Source of the DNA: Emcibacteraceae bacterium
GTDB lineage: Bacteria; Pseudomonadota; Alphaproteobacteria; Sphingomonadales; Emcibacteraceae
Assembly: GCA_016763335.1 (NCBI GenBank)
Contig: JAESUD010000151.1
Coordinates: forward strand, 1 to 13,882
Direction of reading: 5' to 3'
Length of the DNA: 13,882 bases
Shown here: positions 7,085-13,882 of the stretch, in pieces
Position numbering within the stretch: position 1 is the first letter of the stretch
How the letters are laid out: each line of letters opens with the position of its first letter
The notes under the pieces: generated by a model
Told to the model about the DNA's origin: nothing
Seen by the model: only the letters and a program-made list of their open reading frames with translations
Database searches by the model: none
Position numbers and translations under genes: made by a program

Positions 7085-7897
7085 ATGGAGCGTATTAAAC
7101 AAGCCATCGAGAAAGTGAAAAAACAGAACCAGAAGGCTGGACTGTCTACACTTGGTGGCAAACGCAAGCCAGATAATATTGCGAGTAATGATCTTGCCGA
7201 TTATTCATATACAAATACTAAAACTGTTGAACTTGATCCCGCATATCTCGAAAAAAATAGAATAATTGTCTATAATCAACAGGATGTAAAATCCACTATA
7301 TTTGATATATTAAGAACGAAAATACTATCAAAAATGCAAGAAAATGGTTGGAAAACTATAGCGGTTACCTCGCCGACCCAAGGATGCGGTAAGACAGTTA
7401 TTTCCGTAAACCTGGCTATTTCAATGGCACGTTATAATGACTATTCAATTATGCTCGCAGATTTTGATCTTAAAAAGCCAGAAATATCCAAAAACCTTGG
7501 CATTATTACCAAATATTCGATCATGGACTATTTTGATGGTAAGGTAGAATTACAGGATATGTTGATTAATCCTGGCATCCCCCGGCTTGTGATTTTACCA
7601 AATAATAAAGCGTATAAACATAGCTCAGCACTAATGTCATCACGCAAAATGACAAATTTCGTTGAGGATGTTAAAAATCGTTATTCATCACGTATTATAA
7701 TGTTTGATTTGCCGCCGTTACTTGCAACTGATGATGCTATTGCGTTTTTACCGAATGTTGATTGCGTATTATTAGTTGTTGGCAACGGTATGTGTTCAAA
7801 ATCAGAAATAGAAGAAAGCATGCGTTTATTAAGTACAAAAAACTTACTTGGCACAGTTTTAAACAAGTCTGATGATGAATGGCGGGGATATATTTAA
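7085..7897 (+). CDS. CpsD/CapB-like P-loop tyrosine kinase of the EPS operon
   Basis: A cytoplasmic 270-residue P-loop ATPase of the bacterial tyrosine kinase (BY-kinase) family. The Walker A loop is SPTQGCGKT (96-104), Walker A' is MLADFDLKKP (123-132), and Walker B is IIMFDLPP (204-211). The first 85 residues are a charged linker. Such kinases pair with a Wzz-type membrane partner, here the preceding gene 27 bases upstream, and their phosphorylation cycle controls polymerisation. The C-terminus is odd: BY-kinases usually end in a cluster of Tyr residues that are autophosphorylated, whereas this one ends DEWRGYI with one Tyr (269). The A loop has Gln-Gly-Cys in place of the usual Pro-Gly-Glu. 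It could be a kinase with a minimal target site or a regulatory ATPase. Its stop codon overlaps the stop codon of the convergent polymerase gene. Confidence 0.87.
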   Translation: MERIKQAIEKVKKQNQKAGLSTLGGKRKPDNIASNDLADYSYTNTKTVELDPAYLEKNRIIVYNQQDVKSTIFDILRTKILSKMQENGWKTIAVTSPTQGCGKTVISVNLAISMARYNDYSIMLADFDLKKPEISKNLGIITKYSIMDYFDGKVELQDMLINPGIPRLVILPNNKAYKHSSALMSSRKMTNFVEDVKNRYSSRIIMFDLPPLLATDDAIAFLPNVDCVLLVVGNGMCSKSEIEESMRLLSTKNLLGTVLNKSDDEWRGYI

Positions 7898-9432
7898 GGT
7901 ACCGGCCTTCTTTGTTTTATACTCATTATATGTTGTAATATCTCAGTCTTTGCTACTTTTATAAAGGCGCAGGCCAACGCTAGAATACTCCAGTAATAAA
8001 TAGGTGTAATACCGATGCTGCTCACAGTGAAAATTGTCAGCATAATGCCAACTACAGTAGCGAACATCGCCCGGTTTTGAACCAAGAGTTCTTTATATTT
8101 AATATTACTTTTGAGAATAGGTAGTAGTTTATAGAGGCGGATAGCTATACTTATAAAAATTAAAAGAAAAAAACCAAGGCCAACTAAACCTGTTTCCAGA
8201 GCAACTTGTAAATAAGAATTGACGATATCAATTATACCTTCTCCCTGACGCATGGTTTCCATTTCTGGTGTCTCAAGATAATTGTCTGAACCAAAAAAGA
8301 GATTGCGTTGGATAACAATCCAAGATTGTTCCAGCAGGCGCTGACGATAATTAATTGTCGAAACCGCATGTATGCTATCATCAGCACTCATAAAAGGTAT
8401 GAGATTGATAAAGCTTTGCCCTCTAGGTGTCATTGAAAGCATAACTAATGCGAGAAAGGTGACTGCAGCTAGTTTTGTGATTTTCCCGATTGCTTTTCTT
8501 CCAGTCATTATAAAAACTAACACAATAAGAGCCGCCCCTATCCAAGGACCCCGCGAAAGTGTAGCGATCATACTGCCGACAAATATAGCTATTCCAAACC
8601 AAAATAAAGGCCGCATCTTTTTATTTTCAGTGGGAACAAAGTTCAAAAATAAACCAAGACCAATTGAAGAAACATATCCAAGTAATATTGGGTGACCAAG
8701 TGCGGCTGAAGCACGTAATAAATTATTTCTGCTTAAGTAACCACCGATGCCCCAATCAAGCCCTAATGACATGACGGCAGAATTATAAATATGCCATGTT
8801 TTTAATGTCTCGGCTATGCCAACTACTGATTGAATAAATATTCCGAAAATTATAGCATAAAAAACTGTTTTTATATCTTCGGAATTATGGATTGATTTAC
8901 TGATCGCATAAAAAGGTATCAGCATAATAATCGCTTTTATAAAACCAATTCGCATAACTTCTGTAACACCTGAATCTCGAAATGATATGCCAAGAACTAA
9001 CAGAAAGTAAGAAAAAATAAGTATGTTAATTGATTTATTGGTTTTAATCCCGCGTGATCGTTTTAATAGTAGAGGTAATAAAAGTATTAATGTCAAAACA
9101 TGATGATGACCAATATGGAAGACATAATTTACCAAACCAAAACTCGGAATTAAAATAGTTGCCGCTGGAATGGCCGGTAGAAGAACAAAAAATAATGATA
9201 TTTTTAAGATAGGTTTGTTTCGGGTGTAATAATAAAGCCCGAATGCTAGAAATAATGCATACAACCAAAAATTAGGTGCAAAAAACGCTAGTAATGTGGT
9301 TAATACCCATACTTGGATCCATATTATAACATTTTTTTTTAATGCAATATGGGAGGAAAAACGCAGAAAAAAGAATAGTGGTGCCGCTATAATAGCAGTT
9401 AAGAATATCAGCGCTCTTATTTCTTCACTCAT
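7894..9432 (-). CDS. O-antigen ligase/Wzy-type EPS polymerase
   Basis: An inner-membrane protein of 512 residues with at least ten hydrophobic helices and a large periplasmic loop (about 331-405), the usual build of the Wzy_C/WaaL family. Family-like motifs are RASAALGHPILLG (240-252), TLSRGPW (291-297), NYRQRLLEQSW (361-371), and IVNSYLQVALETGLVG (403-418). Proteins of this family join lipid-linked repeat units into polymer or ligate polymer to an acceptor. In an EPS locus with Wzx and Wzz a polymerase role is more likely, but the two cannot be told apart from sequence. The ATG at 9430-9432 has no strong ribosome site. The gene runs opposite to its neighbours: it shares 7894-7897 with the kinase gene tail to tail, and is divergent from the flippase gene across 149 bases that must hold both promoters. 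Confidence 0.85.
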   Translation of the reverse strand: MSEEIRALIFLTAIIAAPLFFFLRFSSHIALKKNVIIWIQVWVLTTLLAFFAPNFWLYALFLAFGLYYYTRNKPILKISLFFVLLPAIPAATILIPSFGLVNYVFHIGHHHVLTLILLLPLLLKRSRGIKTNKSINILIFSYFLLVLGISFRDSGVTEVMRIGFIKAIIMLIPFYAISKSIHNSEDIKTVFYAIIFGIFIQSVVGIAETLKTWHIYNSAVMSLGLDWGIGGYLSRNNLLRASAALGHPILLGYVSSIGLGLFLNFVPTENKKMRPLFWFGIAIFVGSMIATLSRGPWIGAALIVLVFIMTGRKAIGKITKLAAVTFLALVMLSMTPRGQSFINLIPFMSADDSIHAVSTINYRQRLLEQSWIVIQRNLFFGSDNYLETPEMETMRQGEGIIDIVNSYLQVALETGLVGLGFFLLIFISIAIRLYKLLPILKSNIKYKELLVQNRAMFATVVGIMLTIFTVSSIGITPIYYWSILALACAFIKVAKTEILQHIMSIKQRRPVP

Positions 9433-9581
9433 ATATTTTAAGCCCGTTAATTAATTATGCCCCACATTGATACAAAATGTAGTTTTTTGCAATTATATAT
9501 TGGTATAACTTGCTATACATAAACCAAATCAATAAAACATTAATTTGTAAAAGACTATAAAATAAGGCAATAATTTCCGTT

Positions 9582-10958
9582 ATGGAAAAAACATCTAAAA
9601 ATAATAAAAGCCTCAAATCTCGAGTGGTCGTTGCAAGTTCCTGGGCTATGGCAGGGTTTGGATTAGGCCAGCTTATTAGATTATCGAGCAACCTTATCAT
9701 GACAAGGCTTTTGGTGCCGGAAATGTTTGGGTTAATGGCGTTATGTCAGGTTTTTCTTTTTATAATGGCGCTTATATCTGACATAGGTATCAGGCCAAGC
9801 ATAATTAGAAGTGACCGAGTGGATGATCCACGTTTTTTAAATACCGCATGGACTGTGCAGATTTTAAGGGGCGGCATTATTACCAGTATGGTATTACTCG
9901 CAGCGCTTAGCATTAATATTGGCAATCAGTTTAATTTTTTTACTGAAAATTCTGCTTATACATCACAAAACTTACCATTAATAATTGGTGTAATGGCATT
10001 TACTGCATTTATTGGGAGCTTTAATTCGACAAACACAACTCTGGCCCAACGAAAATTACTTCTTGGGCGTCTAACTGTTTTAGAGATTGCCAGTCAAGTT
10101 TTTGGGATTATTCTGATGATCTTATGGGCTATCCTGGTTGAAAAAAATATTTGGGCATTAGTCATTGGTTCATTTGGAACAGTAATATTGAATACTATTT
10201 TAAGCCATACATCATTTCCGGGAATTCGAAATAAAATCCATTGGGATTGGTCAGCATTTTGGGAAATATTTCATTTTGGCAAATGGATATTATTATCAAG
10301 CGTTATCACTGCCATTCTTGCTCAAGGTGATAGGTTCATACTTGGAAATAAATTATCTACTGAAACATTAGGTGTTTATGTAATAGCCTTCTTTTTAGTT
10401 TTTTCTGTTAAACAGGCTATTCAAAAATTAAACTCTGTAGTGTTTTTTCCATTATTCAATGAAATTAAATATGAAAAATTAGATAAAATTACGCAAATTT
10501 ATTATAATATTAGATGTCGTTCTGATGCAATTTCCATGACCATGGCAGGGGTTTTATTTGTCTCTGGAGAGACAATTGTAAAATTATTATTTGATGATCG
10601 TTATTTAGAGGCTGGATGGATGTTATCCGCTTTGTCATTTTCATTATTATTTACGGGAACAATAATATCTGGTGCTCTTTATTTTTCCTTAAACAAACCT
10701 AAATACGTATCATTAATGTCCATTGTTGAGGCCATCGCCCTGATAGGTGGCATGATATATTTCTTTGATATGGGCGGTCTCGAATTTGGTATTTGGGTTG
10801 TCGCTTTTTATTCAATCACAAGCATACCTATTGATTTATATATTAAGAAAAAAATGGGTATTTTGGTTTTATACAAAGAGTTCTATATGTTGCCAATCGC
10901 ATTAATAGGATGTTTGCTTGGCTTGTTATTTAATCAATTAATACTATTCACCCTTTAA
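9582..10958 (+). CDS. Wzx-type lipid-linked oligosaccharide flippase
   Basis: An inner-membrane protein of 458 residues with about twelve to fourteen helices, of the polysaccharide-synthesis (MOP/MATE) flippase group. It moves undecaprenyl-linked repeat units from the cytoplasmic to the periplasmic face. The N-terminal part is typical: a short basic tail, then the first helix with ASSWAMAGFGLGQLIRL and the loop NLIMTRLLVPEMFGLMAL. The motif DIGIRPSIIRSDRVDDPRFL (residues 67-86), followed by NTAWTVQILRG, is characteristic of the Wzx/TuaB-like subgroup that also acts in EPS and teichuronic acid loci. The start at 9582 has only AAGG 14 bases upstream. The gene lies between the polymerase and the pgi-galU pair, so a Wzx/Wzy route is complete within this window. 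Confidence 0.87.
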   Translation: MEKTSKNNKSLKSRVVVASSWAMAGFGLGQLIRLSSNLIMTRLLVPEMFGLMALCQVFLFIMALISDIGIRPSIIRSDRVDDPRFLNTAWTVQILRGGIITSMVLLAALSINIGNQFNFFTENSAYTSQNLPLIIGVMAFTAFIGSFNSTNTTLAQRKLLLGRLTVLEIASQVFGIILMILWAILVEKNIWALVIGSFGTVILNTILSHTSFPGIRNKIHWDWSAFWEIFHFGKWILLSSVITAILAQGDRFILGNKLSTETLGVYVIAFFLVFSVKQAIQKLNSVVFFPLFNEIKYEKLDKITQIYYNIRCRSDAISMTMAGVLFVSGETIVKLLFDDRYLEAGWMLSALSFSLLFTGTIISGALYFSLNKPKYVSLMSIVEAIALIGGMIYFFDMGGLEFGIWVVAFYSITSIPIDLYIKKKMGILVLYKEFYMLPIALIGCLLGLLFNQLILFTL

Positions 10959-11017
10959 TGAAATTAATCTAAAGTAAAGGTGTTTCCTATATAAAATGGA
11001 ATTATATTAAAGGTAAC

Positions 11018-11023
11018 AAAAGG
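11018..11023 (+). promoter_or_regulatory. Ribosome binding site of pgi
   Basis: AAAAGG lies 7 bases before the ATG at 11031 and supports that start. Confidence 0.6.
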
Positions 11024-11030
11024 TTCGTTT

Positions 11031-12410
11031 ATGCTATACGAAACTCACTTCGATAATGTATTTGATAAATGCGATGATATTGATTTGGAAAGTTACGATG
11101 CGAAGATAAGAAAATTTCTTTTGTCACTTAGAGAAAAGAAAAATTCTACAACTAAACGCCGTAAATACCTCCATCCGTTTCTACGGCTCCCGAGTCAGAG
11201 AAATGATCTCAAGGATATTCGCTGTACAGCAAACCGTATTGCGAATAATTTTAAAGATGTCGTTATTTTAGGAACCGGTGGTTCAAGCCTAGGCGCACAA
11301 ATGCTTGTTGCTTTATCAGGCGAACAATTATATGTAAAAACCGGTAAAGCACGAATTCATTTTCCTGATAATCTAGGGCCGCATACAATGCAGCAGCTCA
11401 TTTCTGAACTTGACCTTAGTAATACTCATTTTTTGGTGATTTCAAAGTCCGGTAGCACAGCAGAAACTATTGCGCAAATGCTCGCATGTTTTTCAAATTT
11501 ATTAACCATTGTTGGCGAAGATAATATCAAAAATTATTTCACGGTTATTGTTCAACCAGGGAAAAGTTTTTTGCATGATTTTGCCGTTAAATGGCAGTTG
11601 CCAATTCATTATCATGACCCGGAACTAGGCGGACGGTTTTCTGTCTTTTCTATTGTTGGATTATTACCTGCAATGATTATCGGACTTGATGTCGTGGCGC
11701 TACGTGATGGGGCAGAACAGGTTTTGAAAGCGACTATGGAAGCGCAGCATGTTCGTGAAATGTCACCCGCCATGGGGGCTATCGCCGCGTATGAGCTCCA
11801 TAATAAACGCAATATAAATATCACTGTAATGATGCCTTATGAATGCCGGCTTGAAAATTTTTCAAATTGGTACAAGCAACTCTGGGCAGAAAGCCTTGGG
11901 AAAAATGGCAAGGGAACAACACCATTCAGCGCTCTTGGTCCTATGGATCAACATAGTCAATTACAACTTTTTCTTGATGGACCGAACGATAAATATTTTA
12001 CGGTGATCACCACTTCAAGCAAAGGGGCGGGACCTACGATCGATTCCATGCTTATTGATGATGAAAATTATCAATATATGGCAGGGGCGACCATTGGTGA
12101 TCTTGTAGAGGCTGAAGCAAATAGTACTATTGAAGCGCTTGGTGAGCGAGGCAAACCCGTTAGGCATATTAAAATTCGCGAAATTAATGAACGGTCTCTT
12201 GGGGCATTAATCATGCATTTTATGTTAGAAACAATTATTGCCGCAGAATTATTTGATGTTAATCCATATGACCAGCCATCAGTTGAATATGGTAAAAACC
12301 TGACAAAGGAATATTTGTCACAACTTCACAATGTCAGTCATACCATTTCAGTACCTAAAGCAATTATGTTATCAAAAAAAACGAACAAAACAGTTCGTTC
12401 AAAAAACTAA
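11031..12410 (+). CDS. pgi: Glucose-6-phosphate isomerase
   Basis: Cytoplasmic enzyme that interconverts glucose-6-phosphate and fructose-6-phosphate. At 459 residues it is the short form, near the length of Gram-positive and some alphaproteobacterial enzymes and shorter than E. coli Pgi (about 550). The SIS fold shows GTGGSSLG (81-88) and SKSGSTAET (138-146), which bind the sugar phosphate. The family signature GGRFSVFSIVG is at 200-210. Likely catalytic residues are Glu287 in LWAESLGK, His308 in DQHSQ, and Lys422 in YGKN. All match known Pgi active-site positions by motif. It is 13 bases upstream of galU and forms one unit with it, linking gluconeogenic carbon to UDP-glucose for the polysaccharide. 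It may be the only pgi of the cell or a locus-specific copy; the window cannot tell. Confidence 0.94.
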   Translation: MLYETHFDNVFDKCDDIDLESYDAKIRKFLLSLREKKNSTTKRRKYLHPFLRLPSQRNDLKDIRCTANRIANNFKDVVILGTGGSSLGAQMLVALSGEQLYVKTGKARIHFPDNLGPHTMQQLISELDLSNTHFLVISKSGSTAETIAQMLACFSNLLTIVGEDNIKNYFTVIVQPGKSFLHDFAVKWQLPIHYHDPELGGRFSVFSIVGLLPAMIIGLDVVALRDGAEQVLKATMEAQHVREMSPAMGAIAAYELHNKRNINITVMMPYECRLENFSNWYKQLWAESLGKNGKGTTPFSALGPMDQHSQLQLFLDGPNDKYFTVITTSSKGAGPTIDSMLIDDENYQYMAGATIGDLVEAEANSTIEALGERGKPVRHIKIREINERSLGALIMHFMLETIIAAELFDVNPYDQPSVEYGKNLTKEYLSQLHNVSHTISVPKAIMLSKKTNKTVRSKN

Positions 12411-12416
12411 AAAGGA
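12411..12416 (+). promoter_or_regulatory. Ribosome binding site that decides the galU start
   Basis: AAAGGA sits 7 bases before ATG at 12424, just after the pgi stop codon. It selects this ATG over an in-frame upstream ATG at 12331 inside pgi. Confidence 0.8.
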
Positions 12417-12423
12417 AATTATT

Positions 12424-13299
12424 ATGAAGCCGGTAAGAAAAGCGGTATTTCCTGTTGGAGGACTTGGTACAAGGTTTTTACCTGCAACTAAGTCTATGCC
12501 AAAAGAAATGTTAACAGTCGTTGACAAGCCACTCATTCAATATGCTGTTGAGGAGGCCCGCGCAGCAGGGATTGAAGAGATCATTTTTGTTACCGGACGT
12601 GGTAAGGCAGCAATAGAAAACCATTTTGATCATTCATATGAACTTGAACATATGTTGGAGCAAAAAAATAAAACTGAAATTCTCGATCAATTAAAGGATT
12701 TACTACCAAATGAAGGTAGCATTTCATATATACGCCAACAACAGGCCCTTGGCCTTGGTCATGCAATTTATTGCGCAAAAAATATCGTCGGTGATGAACC
12801 ATTTGCAGTTTTGCTTGCTGACGACCTTGTTAATGCAAATCGTCCATGTCTTAAGCAAATGATGGATATTTATTATGAAAAAGGCGGCAATGTAGTAGCA
12901 ATTGAAGAAGTGCCGCGCGAAAAAACATCAAGTTACGGCATCATCGATGTAGCAAGCCAGGAAAATAATGTCCTTAAAATAAAGGGACTTGTTGAAAAAC
13001 CAAAACCGGAAGATGCGCCGTCTAATTTTTCTATCATTGGAAGATATATTCTCCAGCCGGAGGTATTTACTCATCTTGCCAAAAGGACCATCGGGGCAGG
13101 CGGCGAAATTCAGCTTACGGACGCGATGGCAGGGATGCTAGGTGATATACCGTTCCATGGGTTGTTATTTGACGGTGAGCGGTTTGATTGTGGTGATAAA
13201 ACCGGATTTATTCTAGCGAATATTGCTTTTGCAATGCAGCGACCAGATATGCGGGACGGTATAAAAGAATATCTCGCTAAAAATAAAAATATTTTCTAA
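12424..13299 (+). CDS. galU: UTP--glucose-1-phosphate uridylyltransferase
   Basis: Cytoplasmic enzyme that makes UDP-glucose from UTP and glucose-1-phosphate, the donor for the initiating sugar transferase. The protein has 291 residues, the normal GalU length. It opens with MKPVRKAVFPVGGLGTRFLP, whose GGLGTRFLPATKSMPKEM (12-29) is the nucleotide-binding signature. Further marks are QQQALGLGHA (105-114), the metal-site segment LLADDL (130-135), GLVEKPKP (178-185), GAGGEIQLTDAM (214-225), and DCGDKTGF (245-252). The start at 12424 is chosen from its ribosome site and from the family N-terminus. An upstream in-frame start would add 31 unrelated residues overlapping pgi. Phosphoglucomutase, the step between Pgi and GalU, is not in the window. 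Confidence 0.96.
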   Translation: MKPVRKAVFPVGGLGTRFLPATKSMPKEMLTVVDKPLIQYAVEEARAAGIEEIIFVTGRGKAAIENHFDHSYELEHMLEQKNKTEILDQLKDLLPNEGSISYIRQQQALGLGHAIYCAKNIVGDEPFAVLLADDLVNANRPCLKQMMDIYYEKGGNVVAIEEVPREKTSSYGIIDVASQENNVLKIKGLVEKPKPEDAPSNFSIIGRYILQPEVFTHLAKRTIGAGGEIQLTDAMAGMLGDIPFHGLLFDGERFDCGDKTGFILANIAFAMQRPDMRDGIKEYLAKNKNIF

Positions 13300-13308
13300 A
13301 AAACTAAT

Positions 13309-13318
13309 CACCCGGGTG
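13309..13318. repeat. GC-rich perfect palindrome before the PP-loop gene
   Basis: CACCCGGGTG is a 10-base perfect palindrome in otherwise AT-rich DNA. The adjoining GGTGGGG serves as the only ribosome-site-like stretch for the ATG at 13327. It may be an operator or chance. As a hairpin it would have a stem of only three pairs. Confidence 0.3.
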
Positions 13319-13326
13319 GGGTAATA

Positions 13327-13882
13327 ATGAATTATATTGGTAAGATCAGAAAGAACATTGAAAAACCAAAGCTCGTTTCTGTGTTGACAGAAGGTATGAT
13401 GTGGCAAAATCAAGGGGATTTGATTTGGCAAGCAGATAAGTTTGAAGGTAATCCATGTTATTATCCTGTTTATCAATTTGAAAATTATTATTCATATTCA
13501 CCACTTGCACTGATTTTAAAAAAACAATGTTTGAATGTAAATTCAAAGGCATTAGAGAAGGCAAGCCAAGAAGGTTTTATTGTTCAAGATGTTGAACATT
13601 TTATTGATAAAGATATTAATCGAATAGGCGCACCTCATAATTTTACAAATAATATTTGCGATGTTGATGATTATTGTCAAAAAATAGTAACAGCCTTAAG
13701 CAGGATATAGCGTTTGTTGAAAATAATAATGAAGGTTTTACAAATGTAATAATGTGTGGGGGCAAGGATAGTCTTAACCTGCTTCTTTTACCGTGGAAAA
13801 ACCCTGTAATTGCCATCAGTGCAGATCCAAACTTTCCTTTAGTATGTGATTTTATTAAAGAAAATAACTTAAATATTGACGT
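13327..13882 (+). pseudogene. PP-loop (asparagine-synthase-like) ATPase gene, frameshifted and truncated by the window end
   Basis: The first reading frame gives 127 residues and stops at 13708-13710. A second frame, shifted by one base, is open from 13671 to the window end and has the PP-loop signature CGGKDS at 13755-13772, followed by predicted strand and helix LLLLPWKNPVIAISAD. The two frames overlap at 13671-13707, which contains an A6 tract (13679-13684) and TTAAG (13696-13700). One extra base in either place would join them smoothly, for example to QKIVTALKQDIAFVENN. The N-terminal 110 residues resemble no domain I recognise. PP-loop ATPases adenylate a substrate for amidation or sulfur transfer, and asparagine-synthase-like members occur in surface polysaccharide loci, where they may amidate sugars. 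No glutaminase domain (N-terminal Cys) is visible. A disabled gene, a sequence error or a programmed shift are all possible. Confidence 0.6.

Noticed and set aside
7896..7918. Terminator hairpin AAGG...CCTT between kinase and polymerase
   Set aside because: The stem is only four base pairs and the T-run is interrupted, too weak to call.
8372..8695. Plus-strand ORF of 107 codons opposite the polymerase gene
   Set aside because: Shadow frame inside a clear membrane-protein gene, with no recognisable domain or start signal.
9487..9519. Sigma-70 promoter TTGCAA...TATACA for the flippase
   Set aside because: Spacing between the boxes is 21 bases, outside the normal range, and the alternative TATAAC (9504-9509) has no -35 partner.
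9455..9700. Minus-strand ORF of 81 codons overlapping the flippase start
   Set aside because: It overlaps the flippase N-terminus antisense and the divergent promoter region, and shows no protein family trait.
12331..12423. Upstream in-frame start for galU
   Set aside because: It would add 31 residues unlike GalU that overlap pgi. The ATG at 12424 has AAAGGA 7 bases upstream and the normal GalU N-terminus.

Overview
The window is AT-rich bacterial DNA, probably from a low-GC proteobacterium, and I lean towards an alphaproteobacterium. Three things suggest this: a GlpT close to the E. coli type, a VPLPP-type (PEP-CTERM class) protein-sorting tail, and an exosortase-style exopolysaccharide (EPS) gene set. 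The genus cannot be read from the sequence. No rRNA, tRNA, CRISPR array, transposase or phage gene was seen.

Layout. 2-874 (+) is the 3' two-thirds of a glpT-like glycerol-3-phosphate transporter. It is followed at once by a short ORF that starts like a lipoprotein and may be the remnant of a lost gene (875-1057). 970-2418 (-) encodes a WcaJ/ExoY-type undecaprenyl-phosphate sugar-1-phosphate transferase, the enzyme that starts EPS repeat-unit synthesis. 2419-2877 is a divergent control region holding a near-perfect sigma-54 promoter. That promoter points at 2878-3402 (+), a small secreted protein with a VPLPP/transmembrane/poly-Arg-Lys tail. This gene is closed by a strong terminator and a weaker second one. 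3723-7897 (+) is a tight run of four genes for export and length control: a Wza-like periplasmic/outer-membrane export protein, an outer-membrane beta-barrel protein, a Wzz/GNVR chain-length protein and a CpsD/CapB-like P-loop kinase. 7894-9432 (-) is an O-antigen ligase/Wzy-type polymerase whose stop codon overlaps that of the kinase. 9582-10958 (+) is a Wzx-type flippase. 11031-13299 (+) holds pgi and galU, which supply UDP-glucose precursor. 13327-13882 is a PP-loop (asparagine-synthase-like) gene that is split by a frameshift and runs off the window.

How it works together. Pgi and GalU connect hexose phosphates to UDP-glucose. The sugar transferase loads the first sugar on undecaprenyl phosphate, Wzx flips the lipid-linked unit, the Wzy-like protein polymerises, and the Wzz/kinase/Wza/beta-barrel set controls length and export. 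The VPLPP protein is a predicted exosortase substrate co-located with the EPS it probably associates with. The exosortase itself, the PrsK/PrsR-type regulators and all glycosyltransferases except the initiating one are absent from the window.

The most interesting signals are the sigma-54 promoter framed by an inverted repeat ahead of the sorted protein, the frameshift at an A6 tract in the PP-loop gene, the reduced C-terminus of the kinase, and the lipobox-bearing remnant after glpT. I do not see a wholly unknown system here: the locus is a recognisable EPS/PEP-CTERM region with some unusual details.
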